Part shown: piece after piece, positions 42,013 through 50,509 of the stretch | How positions within the stretch are numbered: position 1 is the first letter of the stretch | How the letters are laid out: each line of letters opens with the position of its first letter | Assembly: GCF_019802085.1 (NCBI RefSeq) | Contig: NZ_JAHVHV010000001.1 | Coordinates: 1,614,874 to 1,678,873, forward strand | Direction of reading: 5' to 3' | Length of the DNA: 64,000 nt | Source: Ferrimonas balearica | Lineage (GTDB): Bacteria; Pseudomonadota; Gammaproteobacteria; Enterobacterales; Shewanellaceae | Notes under the pieces: generated by a model | Databases searched by the model: none | What the model was told of the DNA's origin: nothing | Seen by the model: the letters and a program-made list of their open reading frames with translations, nothing else | Translations under genes and position numbers: made by a program

Positions 42013-43830
42013 TTAAAAATTCCCCAGTTTTTCAAACAGCTTCTCTTTGAGTTTATCTTCCAACTTGTCCTTTTCCTGGTCCAACTTGCTCTTGAGCAGC
42101 TCATCGGTGTCCAGGCGGTAGCTGAGGTTGTCCACCGGTCCGCTGATGGCCAGGGGGATGGGCACCTCTTTAAGCTCATCCAGGCCCTTGCCTCCCTGCC
42201 CTTCCAGGCTGCCCACCAGGGAGACCGTCATCTGGTAGTCCACCGCAGGTTCCGCCATGGCCACTTCGCCCTGGCCCTGGATCCGAAGCAGGGGCGAGGC
42301 GATGGCCAGATCCGGGGTGCTGAGTTTGCCATCTCGGATCACCAGCTGGGTGCGGAAGGTGGAAAAGTCGGTTTTCTGCGGCGCCACCTGGGCCTCGAAA
42401 TCCCCCTGCAGCTTGGCCCACCCCTCGCGGATCATCTGGGCGACGTTGACGCCGTACAGGGCGCCGTCCTCCAGGGCCAGGGTGCCGGTTGCATCCAGGG
42501 CCGAGAGCGCGGCGCCGGTCAGGCCCACCCCCTGCCCCTTGAGGCTGAACTGACCGGTGCCCGCCAGCAGATCGGTATTGGCGGCCGCCAGCAGCAAGGG
42601 TTGAATCGCCAGGCCATCGATGCGCTGTTCGAAACGGTACTGGGCCGGGGTGGTGTTGCCATCGAGCCGGGCCGAGGCGGTCAGCTGACCTTCGAAGGCT
42701 TTGGCGGCGGCCCGCTTGAGGGTCAGCACCCCGTCTTTGATCTCGAGGGTCAGGACCAAATCATCGGCGCGCACGCCCCGGGCCTGCAAAGCACCAAGGC
42801 TGAGATCGGCGTCCAGGTCCAGCAGCTTCAGGGCGCTGAGATCCGGCTCCTGCGGCTCGCTGCCGGGCGCATCGTCCTGGCCTGCGGGCTGGCTCTGCTC
42901 GTTTTCGGCGGGCAGCCAGGGGTCGAGGTTCAGGGCGTTGCCCTTGGCCACCAGGGAGAAGGCGGGGCGGACCCCGGCCAGGTTGGCCTTGGCCTCTCCG
43001 GTCAGCTCAAACTCCTCCAGGGTCAGCACCAGATTGGCCACCTGAAACTGCTGGCCGGCCAGGTCCAGGTCCGCGTCCAGGTTCAGGGTCAGATCCAGGG
43101 GCTTGGGCCCCAGGGCGCTGCCCTTGGCGTTGAGACTCTGGCGCCAGTCGTCCACCTGGAAGCGGCTGAAGTCCTGGGAGACCGTCAGCATCGCTTCGGC
43201 CTCGGTGGTCACCGCCAGGTCGCCGTCCCCCACCGCCACCTTCAATCGCACCGGGGCGGCACGTTCCGGTTCGATGCGGGCCATCTCCAACTGCTCGATG
43301 GAAAGGGTCTGGGCCGCGCCGGCGGCTCGGTTGTCGTTACGAATGGTGAGATCTTCCACCATCAGGTGACCCAGCACCCAGTGCTTGGGTGAAGCCGCCG
43401 CCGGCTTGTCGGCGGGCGCGGCGGCCGGTTCACCGCCTTTACCGCCCAGGCCGGTCAGGCTGGAGCGACCGTCCGCCAGGGTCACCAGTTCCAGGCGAAC
43501 TCCGGACACCGCCAGCTCCTCCACCTGCACTTCGCCGCGCACCAGGGGCAGTAGGGCCACCCCCACCGACGCCTGGGCCACCGACAAAAGCGGCGGCAGC
43601 GACTCGCCGGGCAGGTTGCTCAACTGCACGTCCGCCATCTCCAGCCCCAGGGTGGGGTAGAGCGACCAGCCGATGTCTCCGCCGATCACCAGCTCCCGAC
43701 CGGTGGCTTCGCTCACCTTGGCGGCGATCTGCCCCTTGAAACTGTTGAGATCGAAAAAGAGCGCCAGGTAGAGGCCCACCAGCAGGATGACGCTCGCCAG
43801 GCCAATGGCCAGCCATTTGATGATTTTCAT
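42013..43830 (-). CDS. AsmA family protein
   Basis: The 605-residue product has one N-terminal membrane anchor (MKIIKWLAIGLASVILLVGL) and a large periplasmic domain with the AsmA N-motif (DLNSFKGQIAAKVSEATGRE then LVIGGDIGWSLYPTLGLEMA) and the C-terminal AsmA_2 region (GLTGAALSALDATGTLALED then GALYGVNVAQMIREG). AsmA-like proteins form bridge-like lipid carriers between the membranes. Stop codon abuts the BsuPI gene start. Confidence 0.9.
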   Translation of the reverse strand: MKIIKWLAIGLASVILLVGLYLALFFDLNSFKGQIAAKVSEATGRELVIGGDIGWSLYPTLGLEMADVQLSNLPGESLPPLLSVAQASVGVALLPLVRGEVQVEELAVSGVRLELVTLADGRSSLTGLGGKGGEPAAAPADKPAAASPKHWVLGHLMVEDLTIRNDNRAAGAAQTLSIEQLEMARIEPERAAPVRLKVAVGDGDLAVTTEAEAMLTVSQDFSRFQVDDWRQSLNAKGSALGPKPLDLTLNLDADLDLAGQQFQVANLVLTLEEFELTGEAKANLAGVRPAFSLVAKGNALNLDPWLPAENEQSQPAGQDDAPGSEPQEPDLSALKLLDLDADLSLGALQARGVRADDLVLTLEIKDGVLTLKRAAAKAFEGQLTASARLDGNTTPAQYRFEQRIDGLAIQPLLLAAANTDLLAGTGQFSLKGQGVGLTGAALSALDATGTLALEDGALYGVNVAQMIREGWAKLQGDFEAQVAPQKTDFSTFRTQLVIRDGKLSTPDLAIASPLLRIQGQGEVAMAEPAVDYQMTVSLVGSLEGQGGKGLDELKEVPIPLAISGPVDNLSYRLDTDELLKSKLDQEKDKLEDKLKEKLFEKLGNF

Positions 43831-43848
43831 GTGGTTTCCAAAGGTTCG

Positions 43849-44334
43849 TTAAGGCAAAGGCAGCGGCTCGGCACTGACCAGGACGCCGTTGTCGTCGGCG
43901 TAGAGGTGATCCCCGGGGTGAATTCGCACCCCCTGCACCTCCACCACCACGTCCTGCTCACCCAGGCCCCGCTTGTCGGTTTTCATCGGCACCGCCCCCA
44001 GGGCCTGGATCCCCAGATCCAGGGTGGCCAGGGTCGTCACATCCCGAAGGCAGCCAAACACCAGGATCCCGCTCCAGCCGTTGTCCACCGCTTTTTGCGC
44101 CAACAGATCCCCCAACAGGGCCCGTCGGGCCAAGCCGCCACCGTCGATGACCAGCACCCGGCCCTCACCGGGTTTGGCCACCCACTCACGCACCAGGGAG
44201 TTGTCTTCGGGGCAGCGCAGGGTAACGACGGGGCCGTAAAACAGCCGCTTGCCGCCGTACTGGCGAAAGATGGGGGGCAGGAGGCGCACCCGGTCCGGGT
44301 AGCGGTCACAGAGATCCGGTAACAGATCCAGCAT
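43849..44334 (-). CDS. rraA: RraA family protein (RNase E regulator-like)
   Basis: The start at 44334 has AGGAG eight bases upstream and gives 161 residues, exactly the E. coli RraA length. Matching segments include LRCPEDNSLVREWV, GRVLVIDGGGLARRALLGDL, LDLGIQALGAVPM and HPGDHLYADDNGVLVS. RraA inhibits RNase E; close relatives are aldolases of the HMG-aldolase type, so the assignment to RraA proper is by length and similarity. Eighteen bases upstream of AsmA. Confidence 0.82.
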   Translation of the reverse strand: MLDLLPDLCDRYPDRVRLLPPIFRQYGGKRLFYGPVVTLRCPEDNSLVREWVAKPGEGRVLVIDGGGLARRALLGDLLAQKAVDNGWSGILVFGCLRDVTTLATLDLGIQALGAVPMKTDKRGLGEQDVVVEVQGVRIHPGDHLYADDNGVLVSAEPLPLP

Positions 44335-44458
44335 AGACTGACTCCTAAAGAGGACTGATTTCGTTAAAAATGTTGCATGATATCCATCCTGACTGATCTG
44401 ACCCCGTGGTCGCAAGCGTATTGCTAGTCAGGCGGAATAATCAGCGTTGGGGGTCACC

Positions 44459-45403
44459 ATGTCTTTGCCTAAAGTTGGCGTCAGTGCCTGCATCATTGGA
44501 CAACAGGTTCGCTTCGATGGCGGCCACAAACGCTCGTCCTACGTGGACGGTCAGCTCAGCGACGTCTTCGATCTTCGCCCCCTGTGCCCGGAAGTGGGCG
44601 CGGGCATGAGCACGCCCCGTCCCACGGTGCACCTGCGAGAGGTGGGTGAGCGAGTGCGGATGATGGACGACAAGAACGGCATCGACCACACCGAGGCGAT
44701 GCAGGAGTTCAACCGCCGGGCGATCCCCGGCCTGGCCAACCTGGCCGGCTACATCGTTTGCGCCAAGTCCCCCAGCTGCGGCATGGAGCGCGTCCGGGTG
44801 CTCAACGAGGCGCGCACCGGAGCCCGCCGCGACGGTCGGGGTCTGTTCACCGAGGCTCTGATGAAGGCCTACCCCCTGCTGCCGGTGGAGGAGGATGGTC
44901 GGCTCAACGACCTGGCCTTGCGTGAAAACTTCATCACCCGGGTGTTCGTCTACCAGGGGTACAAGCGCTTGCTGGAGGGTGACACCGGCGAACACGAACT
45001 GCTTCAATTTCACCGACGCCACAAGTTGATGTTGATGGCCCACAACCAGGCCATCTACCGGGAACTGGGGCGCTACCTGGCACAGTCCCGGGAACAGGCC
45101 ATCGAGACACGCCTGGCCCATTACGGCGAGCAGCTGATGTCGGCACTGGCCAAACCCGCCAGCCGGCGGGCCCACACCAATGTCCTTCAGCACATCGGCG
45201 GCTACTTTAAGCGGGACTTGGATAAGACTGAGCGACAGCACCTGCACCAGACCATCCTGGCCTACCGCAGTGGCCAGCTGCCGCTGATGGCGCCGATGAC
45301 GCTGCTCAACGGCCTGCTGCAGCGTTTTCCCAAGCCCTACATCGCCGAACAGCGTTACCTGACGCCCCATCCCGAGCGCCTGGCGCTGCGCTACCACTTG
45401 TGA
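44459..45403 (+). CDS. DUF523-DUF1722 protein (YbgA-like)
   Basis: The 314-residue product combines an N-terminal DUF523 domain (GVSACIIGQQVRFDGGHKRS, CAKSPSCGMERVRV) with a C-terminal DUF1722/YbgA domain (KLMLMAHNQAIYRELGRYLA, HTNVLQHIGGYFKRDLD). In many gammaproteobacteria this gene stands directly before photolyase, as here (9-base gap). Function unproven; association suggests a role around light or UV response. Confidence 0.9.
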   Translation: MSLPKVGVSACIIGQQVRFDGGHKRSSYVDGQLSDVFDLRPLCPEVGAGMSTPRPTVHLREVGERVRMMDDKNGIDHTEAMQEFNRRAIPGLANLAGYIVCAKSPSCGMERVRVLNEARTGARRDGRGLFTEALMKAYPLLPVEEDGRLNDLALRENFITRVFVYQGYKRLLEGDTGEHELLQFHRRHKLMLMAHNQAIYRELGRYLAQSREQAIETRLAHYGEQLMSALAKPASRRAHTNVLQHIGGYFKRDLDKTERQHLHQTILAYRSGQLPLMAPMTLLNGLLQRFPKPYIAEQRYLTPHPERLALRYHL

Positions 45404-45412
45404 GGCCCGAGG

Positions 45413-46792
45413 ATGCAGCTGGTATGGTTTCGAGATGACCTGCGCGTAGAGGACCACCCGGCCCTTTATGGCGCCAGTCTGGCCGGCGGCCCGCTGATAG
45501 GCCTCTACGTCGCCAGCCCAGCCCAGTGGCAATCCCACGATTGTGGCGAGCGCAAACGCCAGTGGCACCACGCCAATGTCGAGGCGCTGCGCAGTGCACT
45601 TTCGGCGCTGGGGATCCCCCTGCTTATCTGGCGGGAGGAACAGTTCTCGGCACTGCCTGAGCGTCTGGCGGCATTTTGCCAGCGTCACCGTGTGGCGCAG
45701 CTGCACTTTCACCGCGCCCTGGGCTGGAACGAACGCCAGCTGGAGCGTGCCGTGGAGGACGCCCTGTTGGGTTCGTCCACGGCGACCGTCCCCTACCAGG
45801 ACGCCAACCTGCTGGATTACGATCAGGTCGTGACCCAGCAGGGGGGCCTCTATCGAGTCTTTACCCCCTTTGCCAAGCGCTGCCGCCAGCGCCTGGCCCT
45901 GGTGCCGCCACTGCCCTGCCCCGAGGCCCAGAGCCCGTTGGCGCTGCCCGAACCCTCGGACCACTGGACCGAGTCGCCGCTGCCCCTGTGGCCCGCCGGC
46001 GAAAGTGTCGCCCACAACGCTTTGGAGCGCTTTGCCCAGCAGCGGGCGTCGGGATACGACCAGCAGCGAGACCTGCCCGCGATGCACGGCACCTCGGCCC
46101 TCTCACCCTATTTCGCCGCCGGTGTGCTCTCCCCCCGCCAGGCCCTTTATCGCCTGGCCGAGCGCCTCGGGGAGCCGGGCACCGGCGCCTGGGTCAACGA
46201 ACTGCTGTGGCGAGAATTCTACCGCTACCTGATGCACCACCACCCCGGGTTGTCCCGGCACCAGGCGATGTACCCGGCCAAGCAGGCCCCCTGGCAGTCC
46301 AACGATGAGTATCTGGCTCGCTGGCAGCGGGGCGAGACCGGCTTTCCCCTGGTGGACGCGGGGATGCGGCAGATGAACGCCACCGGCTGGATGCACAACC
46401 GGGTGCGGATGCTGTGTGCCAGCTTCCTGGTGAAGGATCTGCACCTGGATTGGCGCCTGGGCGAGGCCTATTTTATGACCCATCTGGTGGACGGCGATCT
46501 GGCCAGCAACAACGGCGGCTGGCAGTGGGCGGCCGGGTGCGGCGCCGACGCGGCCCCCTATTTTCGTCACTTCAACCCCTACCGCCAAAGCCAGCGGTTT
46601 GACCCGGACGGCGAGTACATTCGCCGTTGGGTGCCGGAGTTGGCCCAGGTGCCGGACCCTGCGCTGCACCAGCCGGGTCCCTACCTGCTGGCCCCCGACT
46701 ACCCTGCCCCCATGGTGGATCACAAGGCCCAGGCGGCCGGGTTCACCCAGGCGTACAAGTTGCAAGTCAAGGAGACACAACATGCTTCATAG
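45413..46792 (+). CDS. phrB: Deoxyribodipyrimidine photolyase
   Basis: Light-driven repair enzyme for cyclobutane pyrimidine dimers. The 459-residue product begins MQLVWFRDDLRVEDHPAL (antenna domain) and has the C-terminal FAD domain with LWREFYRYLM, GMRQMNATGWMHNRVRML, and DLASNNGGWQWAAGCGADAA then PYFRHFNPYRQSQRFDPD. Length is typical for class I CPD photolyase. First of a run of overlapping or closely spaced genes to 47937. Confidence 0.96.
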   Translation: MQLVWFRDDLRVEDHPALYGASLAGGPLIGLYVASPAQWQSHDCGERKRQWHHANVEALRSALSALGIPLLIWREEQFSALPERLAAFCQRHRVAQLHFHRALGWNERQLERAVEDALLGSSTATVPYQDANLLDYDQVVTQQGGLYRVFTPFAKRCRQRLALVPPLPCPEAQSPLALPEPSDHWTESPLPLWPAGESVAHNALERFAQQRASGYDQQRDLPAMHGTSALSPYFAAGVLSPRQALYRLAERLGEPGTGAWVNELLWREFYRYLMHHHPGLSRHQAMYPAKQAPWQSNDEYLARWQRGETGFPLVDAGMRQMNATGWMHNRVRMLCASFLVKDLHLDWRLGEAYFMTHLVDGDLASNNGGWQWAAGCGADAAPYFRHFNPYRQSQRFDPDGEYIRRWVPELAQVPDPALHQPGPYLLAPDYPAPMVDHKAQAAGFTQAYKLQVKETQHAS

Positions 46793-47222
46793 TCTGCCGG
46801 AGGGCCCCATGGACCATTTCGCCCGCGTGTGGCAATCCCTGGGACCGGACCGTTTGGATGGCATCGACGAGATCTACCATCCCGAGATGGTGTTTATCGA
46901 TCCCAGTGGCGAACTGCACGGCCGAGACCGCTTCAAGGCCCATCTGGAGGCCCTTTACCGGGACGTCATCGAGTGCACCTTTGCTCTGGGCCTGCCCCTG
47001 GGAGGGCCTCAGCACTGGGCCCAGCCCTGGGTGATGACCCTGGCCCACCCCAAACTCAACGGCGGCCAGCCGTTCCAGGTGGAGGGGATCAGCGAACTTC
47101 GCATTCGAGACGGCCTGATCATTCGCCATCGCGACTACTTCGATCTCGGCCAGATGCTGTATGAGCAGGTGCCGGTGCTGGGTGTGGCCACCCGCTGGCT
47201 CAAAGAGCGGCTGGCCCCATGA
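46782..47222 (+). CDS. NTF2/SnoaL-like protein
   Basis: The start at 46782 has a perfect AAGGAG and overlaps the phr stop by 11 bases. The 146-residue product fits an NTF2-like cone fold: VWQSLGPDRLDGIDEIYHPE, VFIDPSGELHGRDRFKAHLE, VEGISELRIRDGLIIRHRDY then FDLGQML. SnoaL-like members are isomerases or hydrolases of small molecules; the function of the photolyase-linked ones is unknown. Confidence 0.85.
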   Translation: MLHSLPEGPMDHFARVWQSLGPDRLDGIDEIYHPEMVFIDPSGELHGRDRFKAHLEALYRDVIECTFALGLPLGGPQHWAQPWVMTLAHPKLNGGQPFQVEGISELRIRDGLIIRHRDYFDLGQMLYEQVPVLGVATRWLKERLAP

Positions 47223-47716
47223 CGCGGCGCCTGGTGGCGGTGCTGGTGCTGTTCGACATCAGCTGGGCGCTGGCGGTGTTCGGCCAGCAGGCCACCCTCC
47301 CCTGGCACGCCGGCGTGAGCCTGTTGATGCTGACCCTGGCCTCCGGCTACCGCATGCTGGGGCTGGCCATCGCCGTGATGGGCATGGCGTTGGACGCCAT
47401 ACTCATTCAGCAGCAGGTCCTGGCCCTGTCCGGTACACCCGCGGTGATGCCGGCCCATCTGGCGATGCTCTGGCTGGGGTTTGGCCTAGCCCTGGCGGGG
47501 GTGCGGGATCGCCTGCCCCAGGCCTCCTGGGCCCTGGCCCTGCTCGGTGGCGCCCTGGGTAGCCTGGGTTATTATCTAGGGTATGAGTTCGGCGCCCTGG
47601 ACCTCACCCCCACCCCGCTGCTGGGGGTGGTGATCATCGGCCTGTGCTGGGCCGGGCTGTTCCCCCTGGGGCGCGGATTGCTGAACCGGGCCGCCCCTCT
47701 TGTTGTTGGGAGGTAA
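47219..47716 (+). CDS. DUF2878 family membrane protein
   Basis: The 165-residue, strongly hydrophobic product has five membrane segments and the DUF2878 pattern FDISWALAVFGQQ near the N-terminus. ATGA overlap with the preceding gene. Members of this family occur in photolyase clusters of marine gammaproteobacteria; function unknown. Confidence 0.78.
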   Translation: MTRRLVAVLVLFDISWALAVFGQQATLPWHAGVSLLMLTLASGYRMLGLAIAVMGMALDAILIQQQVLALSGTPAVMPAHLAMLWLGFGLALAGVRDRLPQASWALALLGGALGSLGYYLGYEFGALDLTPTPLLGVVIIGLCWAGLFPLGRGLLNRAAPLVVGR

Positions 47717-47721
47717 CCCCC

Positions 47722-47937
47722 ATGAACGTGTTCTCGAGCAAAGACCTGCTGCTGTCCAAGTGGACCTCCAACGCCGCGTTTCACGATGAAACCCATTTTG
47801 TGGTGACCGGCACCCTCACCGACGGCAAGGGGGAGATCTCCCGAGTCGTGCTCCAGGGCGTACACAACCGCCACACCTTTGAACTGGAAAGAGAAACTCT
47901 TGAGGATTCCGATCTTTGGCGAATGGGATGGCGCTAA
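47722..47937 (+). CDS. TIGR02450 family Trp-rich small protein
   Basis: 71 residues, start ATG preceded by GGGAGGT. The motif LLLSKWTSNAAFHDETHFVV and the final LWRMGWR are characteristic of this small conserved family, which is usually found beside photolyase/cryptochrome genes. No known activity. Last gene of the cluster. Confidence 0.85.
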   Translation: MNVFSSKDLLLSKWTSNAAFHDETHFVVTGTLTDGKGEISRVVLQGVHNRHTFELERETLEDSDLWRMGWR

Positions 47938-48055
47938 TAAAGCATTGCGCGATAAATAAACTCCATTATCATAGCGGCCAGAGATCAGGCTGGACGCCCT
48001 CAATTATCTTGCCATGGAAGGCCGGTGACCCTTTTGCGAGAGATACCCTGACTCA

Positions 48056-48382
48056 ATGAGCATCCCAGAATTGGAAGACGCGTTTCGTTCGGCCCTGGTC
48101 GAGATGGAACGGGAGAACCAAACCAAGGCCGGTGAATTGACGCCAGCGACCCGATCCAAATCCCAGATGATCGCCTTTATCGACCAGTTGCAGTGGTCGG
48201 AGAAACAGCTGTTGACCTTTCGTGAGGCGCTGGACGAGGTGATCCTCACCCGCCAGGAAGCGGCCCGCAAAACCGAACAGGTGCAAACCTACAAGGCCAA
48301 ACTCATCAACCTGGCCCGGGATCTGGACATGAGCTACCAGGAACTGCTGGTGACCATGGCCGATCTGGATCGCACCAAGTAA
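48056..48382 (+). CDS. Hypothetical helical protein
   Basis: The 108-residue product is predicted to be entirely helical and coiled-coil-prone (ELEDAFRSALVEMERENQTK, LTFREALDEVILTRQEAARK). No recognised motif, no signal or membrane segment. Codon usage resembles its neighbours, so it is probably a real gene. The ribosome site is weak (GAGAGA 12 bases upstream). I do not recognise the family. Confidence 0.65.
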   Translation: MSIPELEDAFRSALVEMERENQTKAGELTPATRSKSQMIAFIDQLQWSEKQLLTFREALDEVILTRQEAARKTEQVQTYKAKLINLARDLDMSYQELLVTMADLDRTK

Positions 48383-48431
48383 CCCCGTCGCCACCCGATT
48401 GACCCCATCGACGCTTCGCCGCCGAATGGGG

Positions 48432-48460
48432 CTGTCATTCTTTGCCATCGCCGTTACACT
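48432..48460 (+). promoter_or_regulatory. Candidate promoter of aspA
   Basis: CTGTCA (48432), 17-base spacer, TACACT (48455-48460) followed by GGGCGCC, the same -10/discriminator sequence as upstream of mltD. Confidence 0.45.
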
Positions 48461-48495
48461 GGGCGCCGATTTTTGCCGGACACGATGATCACAGC

Positions 48496-49914
48496 ATGAA
48501 AAACACCGCCGCGTTTCGCATCGAACACGATCTCCTGGGCGACGCCCAGGTGCCCCACACCGCCTACTACGGGATCCAGACCCAGCGGGCCCAGGAAAAC
48601 TTCAACATCACCGGGGTGCCGATCAGTCACTTCCCGCAGCTGGTGAACGCCCTGGCCATGGTGAAGATGGCGGCCGCCAAGGCCAACCTGGAGGTCGGCG
48701 TACTGGGCCAGGCCCATCACGACGCCATTGTGGCGGCGTGCGAGGAGATCATCGACGGTCAGTGGCATGAGCAGTTCGTGGTGGATCTTATCCAGGGGGG
48801 CGCCGGCACCTCCACCAACATGAACGCCAATGAGGTGATCGCCAACCGTGGCCTGGAGATCCTGGGCTACGCCAAAGGCAACTACGCCCAGCTGCACCCC
48901 AACAACCACGTCAACCTGGCCCAGTCCACCAACGACGCCTACCCCACCGCGGTTCGCCTGTCGGTGATCTTCGCCAGCCAGCCGCTGATCGACGCCATCA
49001 CCGACCTGGTGGAAGCCCTGGGGCGCAAAGGGGAAGAGTTCGACGACGTGCTGAAGATGGGCCGCACCCAGATGCAGGACGCGGTGCCCATGACCCTGGG
49101 CCAGGAGTTTCGCGCCTTCGCCCACACCCTGTCCGAGGACATTGACCGGCTGAAGGAAGCCGCCAAACTGCTGGCGGAGATCAACCTCGGTGGTACCGCC
49201 ATCGGCACCGGCATCAACGCCCACCCGGATTACGCCGACGCGGCGATTCGCCACCTGTCCGAGATCGCCAAGGTGGAGATGAAAGGCGCCAGCGACAAGG
49301 TGGAGGCCACCGTCGACATGGGGGCCTTCGTGCTCTACTCCGGGATCCTGCGTCGCATCGCGGTCAAGCTGTCCAAGATCTGCAACGATCTGCGCCTGCT
49401 CTCCAGCGGCCCCCGCTGCGGCTTCAACGAGATCAACCTGCCGGCGATGCAGCCGGGTTCCTCCATCATGCCCGGCAAGGTCAACCCGGTGATCCCTGAA
49501 GCGGTGAACCAGACCGCCTTCCAGGTGATCGGCAACGACCTGGCAGTGACCATGGCCGCCGAGGCTGGCCAGCTGCAGCTCAACGCCATGGAGCCGCTGA
49601 TCACCTACAACCTGCTCAACTCCACCAAGATGCTGAGCGACGCCATGGCGATGCTGACGACTCGCTGCATCGTAGGGATCACCGCCAACAAGGACCACTG
49701 CCAGCAGCTGGTGAACCACAGCCTGGCCCTGGCCACCCTGCTCAACCCCTACATCGGTTACGAGAACACCACCCGTCTGGCCAAGACCGCCCTGCAAACC
49801 GGCGCGTCCATCGTAGACCTGGTGCTGGAGGAGGGCCTGCTGAGCCAAAGCCAGCTGGACCGCCTGCTGGACCCTGAGGTGATGCTGAAACCCTCGGTGG
49901 CCCAGCTCAGCTGA
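48496..49914 (+). CDS. aspA: Aspartate ammonia-lyase
   Basis: Converts L-aspartate to fumarate and ammonia. The start at 48496 gives 472 residues (E. coli AspA 478). Motifs: GGAGTSTNMNANEVIANRGL, HVNLAQSTNDAYPTA, and the fumarase/aspartase signature GSSIMPGKVNP. Residues lining the aspartase rather than fumarase site (DLIQGGAGTSTNMNANEV, GITANKDHC) favour aspartase. Ends in a strong terminator. Confidence 0.94.
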   Translation: MKNTAAFRIEHDLLGDAQVPHTAYYGIQTQRAQENFNITGVPISHFPQLVNALAMVKMAAAKANLEVGVLGQAHHDAIVAACEEIIDGQWHEQFVVDLIQGGAGTSTNMNANEVIANRGLEILGYAKGNYAQLHPNNHVNLAQSTNDAYPTAVRLSVIFASQPLIDAITDLVEALGRKGEEFDDVLKMGRTQMQDAVPMTLGQEFRAFAHTLSEDIDRLKEAAKLLAEINLGGTAIGTGINAHPDYADAAIRHLSEIAKVEMKGASDKVEATVDMGAFVLYSGILRRIAVKLSKICNDLRLLSSGPRCGFNEINLPAMQPGSSIMPGKVNPVIPEAVNQTAFQVIGNDLAVTMAAEAGQLQLNAMEPLITYNLLNSTKMLSDAMAMLTTRCIVGITANKDHCQQLVNHSLALATLLNPYIGYENTTRLAKTALQTGASIVDLVLEEGLLSQSQLDRLLDPEVMLKPSVAQLS

Positions 49915-49928
49915 GCGGATTCAAACCG

Positions 49929-49961
49929 GAAAAACGCCCCGCCCAGCGGGGCGTTTTTTTA
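49929..49961 (+). terminator. Intrinsic terminator after aspA
   Basis: AAAAACGCCCCGC / GCGGGGCGTTTTT stem with a short CCA loop, followed by seven T. Confidence 0.95.
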
Positions 49962-49997
49962 TCCCTGGAATTCGGTTCTGGTACCGCGCCAAAATGC

Positions 49998-50026
49998 CAA
50001 AACCCGCAACAGGGTGCGGGTTTTGA
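49998..50026 (-). terminator. Terminator of tRNA-Ser-ended module S1
   Basis: AAAACCCGCA / TGCGGGTTTT stem (10 bp) with a six-base loop. Same stem as the terminators at 50176, 51232 and 51399; only the loop differs. Confidence 0.8.
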
Positions 50027-50031
50027 GAAGA

Positions 50032-50150
50032 TGGCGGTCAGGGAGAGATGGTTCCCCCTTCGGGGCCGCCGCAAGCGGCGTCATGCCGGCGCGAAAGCGC
50101 CCGGCTCTGAGCATTGGCGCGAACTCTGGCGAGCGTTCTCATTCTCCCTG
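50032..50150 (-). repeat. tRNA-Ser-ended repeat module S1
   Basis: About 119 bases. The minus strand starts CAGGGAGAATGAGAAC and ends TCTCTCCCTGACCGCCA, the last 17 bases of tRNA-Ser including CCA. The two ends pair (CAGGGAGA / TCTCCCTG). The interior has three compact hairpins; read on the plus strand their loops are TTCG, CAAG and GAAA (stems CCCC/GGGG, CGCCG/CGGCG, GGCGC/GCGCC). No protein is credible. Confidence 0.75.
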
Positions 50151-50175
50151 GCCTCGAGCCATACCCCAGATACGA

Positions 50176-50203
50176 CAAAACCCGCAACACTGTGCGGGTT
50201 TTG
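50176..50203 (-). terminator. Terminator of tRNA-Ser copy at 50210
   Basis: AAAACCCGCA / TGCGGGTTTT stem, loop ACACTG, immediately downstream of the tRNA CCA end on the minus strand. Confidence 0.9.
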
Positions 50204-50209
50204 AGAAGA

Positions 50210-50297
50210 TGGCGGTCAGGGAGAGATTCGAACTCTCGATACGTTGCCGTATACACACTTTCCAGGCGTGCTCCTTCAGCCACTCGGACACCTGACC
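50210..50297 (-). tRNA. tRNA-Ser (GGA), distal copy
   Basis: 88 nt with encoded CCA. Acceptor GGTCAGG / CCTGACC; anticodon loop CTGGAAA gives GGA; long variable arm (TATACGGCAACGTA) typical of class II tRNA-Ser; T arm CGAGAG-TTCGAAT-CTCTC. Identical to the copy at 51433. Confidence 0.98.
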
Positions 50298-50375
50298 ATA
50301 TTGATGATTTTCATGTGTTTTCTCACATCGCCTTGCGGCGCTGCCGAACCGGGTTGTCCCTGTCGACGGGGCGTA

Positions 50376-50404
50376 ACTTTACGGAACCGATCCCATAGCG
50401 TCAA
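50376..50404 (-). promoter_or_regulatory. Promoter of tRNA-Ser (distal copy)
   Basis: Minus strand TTGACG (50404-50399), 17-base spacer, TAAAGT (50381-50376). About 70 bases upstream of the tRNA. Confidence 0.65.
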
Positions 50405-50509
50405 GGCAATGCACCACAAATTCCGGCCGTTTGCACAGATATGCGTCACGCTGCCCAGATGAGCGGCAGCCTTTGATCATTTCCCCATCAACCAGCGACT
50501 GGGTCGGAC

